Below are positions 63,980 through 64,000 of a stretch of DNA of 64,000 nt, one piece after another. The notes under the pieces are model-generated. The model saw only the letters and a program-made list of their open reading frames with translations. It was not told the origin of the DNA and searched no databases. The position numbers and the translations under genes are program-made. Within the stretch, counting starts at the first letter, position 1. Every line of letters starts with the position of its first letter. Location: NCBI GenBank assembly GCA_036245525.1, contig BTPG01000003.1, forward strand, positions 158,255,897 through 158,319,896, written 5' to 3'. The stretch is from Semisulcospira habei. Its lineage: Eukaryota > Mollusca > Gastropoda > Semisulcospiridae.

Positions 63980-64000
63980 TGGCAGACACTGGCATAACTT

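Overview
The window is eukaryotic and almost entirely repeat-derived. It has no operon structure, introns with canonical GT..AG borders, retrotransposon remnants, a tRNA-derived SINE head, and long microsatellites ((AC)n, (AG)n, (TA)n, (AAAT)n). Repeat style (RTE- and L2/CR1-type LINEs, ATCA-tailed short retroelements with a TTAACGTCC end, hundreds of short palindromes) suggests a lophotrochozoan, most likely a marine gastropod mollusc. That is an inference; no marker gene fixes the species.

Host gene. The minus strand carries pieces of one multi-exon gene. Six candidate exons have splice borders and reading phases that chain without a break: 48341-48419, 40490-40524, 36062-36134, 29791-30189, 5837-6004 and 5383-5510, with a possible terminal exon at 893-973. 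Together they code about 294 codons (about 320 with the terminal exon). I do not recognise the protein: it has a basic/acidic helical stretch, a Ser/Gly/Pro-rich linker and a more globular-looking C-terminal part. Most of the window up to 48.4 kb is therefore intron of this gene, including introns of 23.8, 5.9, 4.4 and 7.8 kb.

Mobile DNA. (i) A 5'-truncated RTE-like LINE at 43437-46240 has a 13-bp target-site duplication (TSD), one frameshift in a G run, and a (GTAA)n tail. (ii) An older L2/CR1-type LINE lies on the minus strand at about 10096-13488. It is split two codons before its stop by a 718-bp insertion flanked by a 16-bp direct repeat, and abuts a 760-bp MITE with 89-bp terminal inverted repeats (TIRs). 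(iii) Three full copies and one fragment of a ~390-bp ATCA-tailed SINE-like element are present; two copies have exact 12-13-bp TSDs. (iv) A tRNA-derived SINE head lies at about 6645-6860. (v) A two-copy ~0.5-kb element has a 153-bp palindrome at one end.

Most striking signal. About 70 short hairpin-forming palindromes fall into at least seven sequence families, here called PalA to PalG. PalA, PalB and PalC share one design: both ends are TTAA followed by CCC(C)nTTnnCTGnC- or CCCATTTAGCCCC-like inverted termini, as in piggyBac-type transposons, around a 50-90-bp near-perfect palindrome unrelated to the ends. The two arms of individual copies frequently carry the same departures from the family consensus, some copies have lost the palindrome almost exactly at its base, and one palindrome is interrupted by part of another family. 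No piggyBac transposase is visible here, so these look like non-autonomous elements. Many would be transcribed within introns as hairpins.
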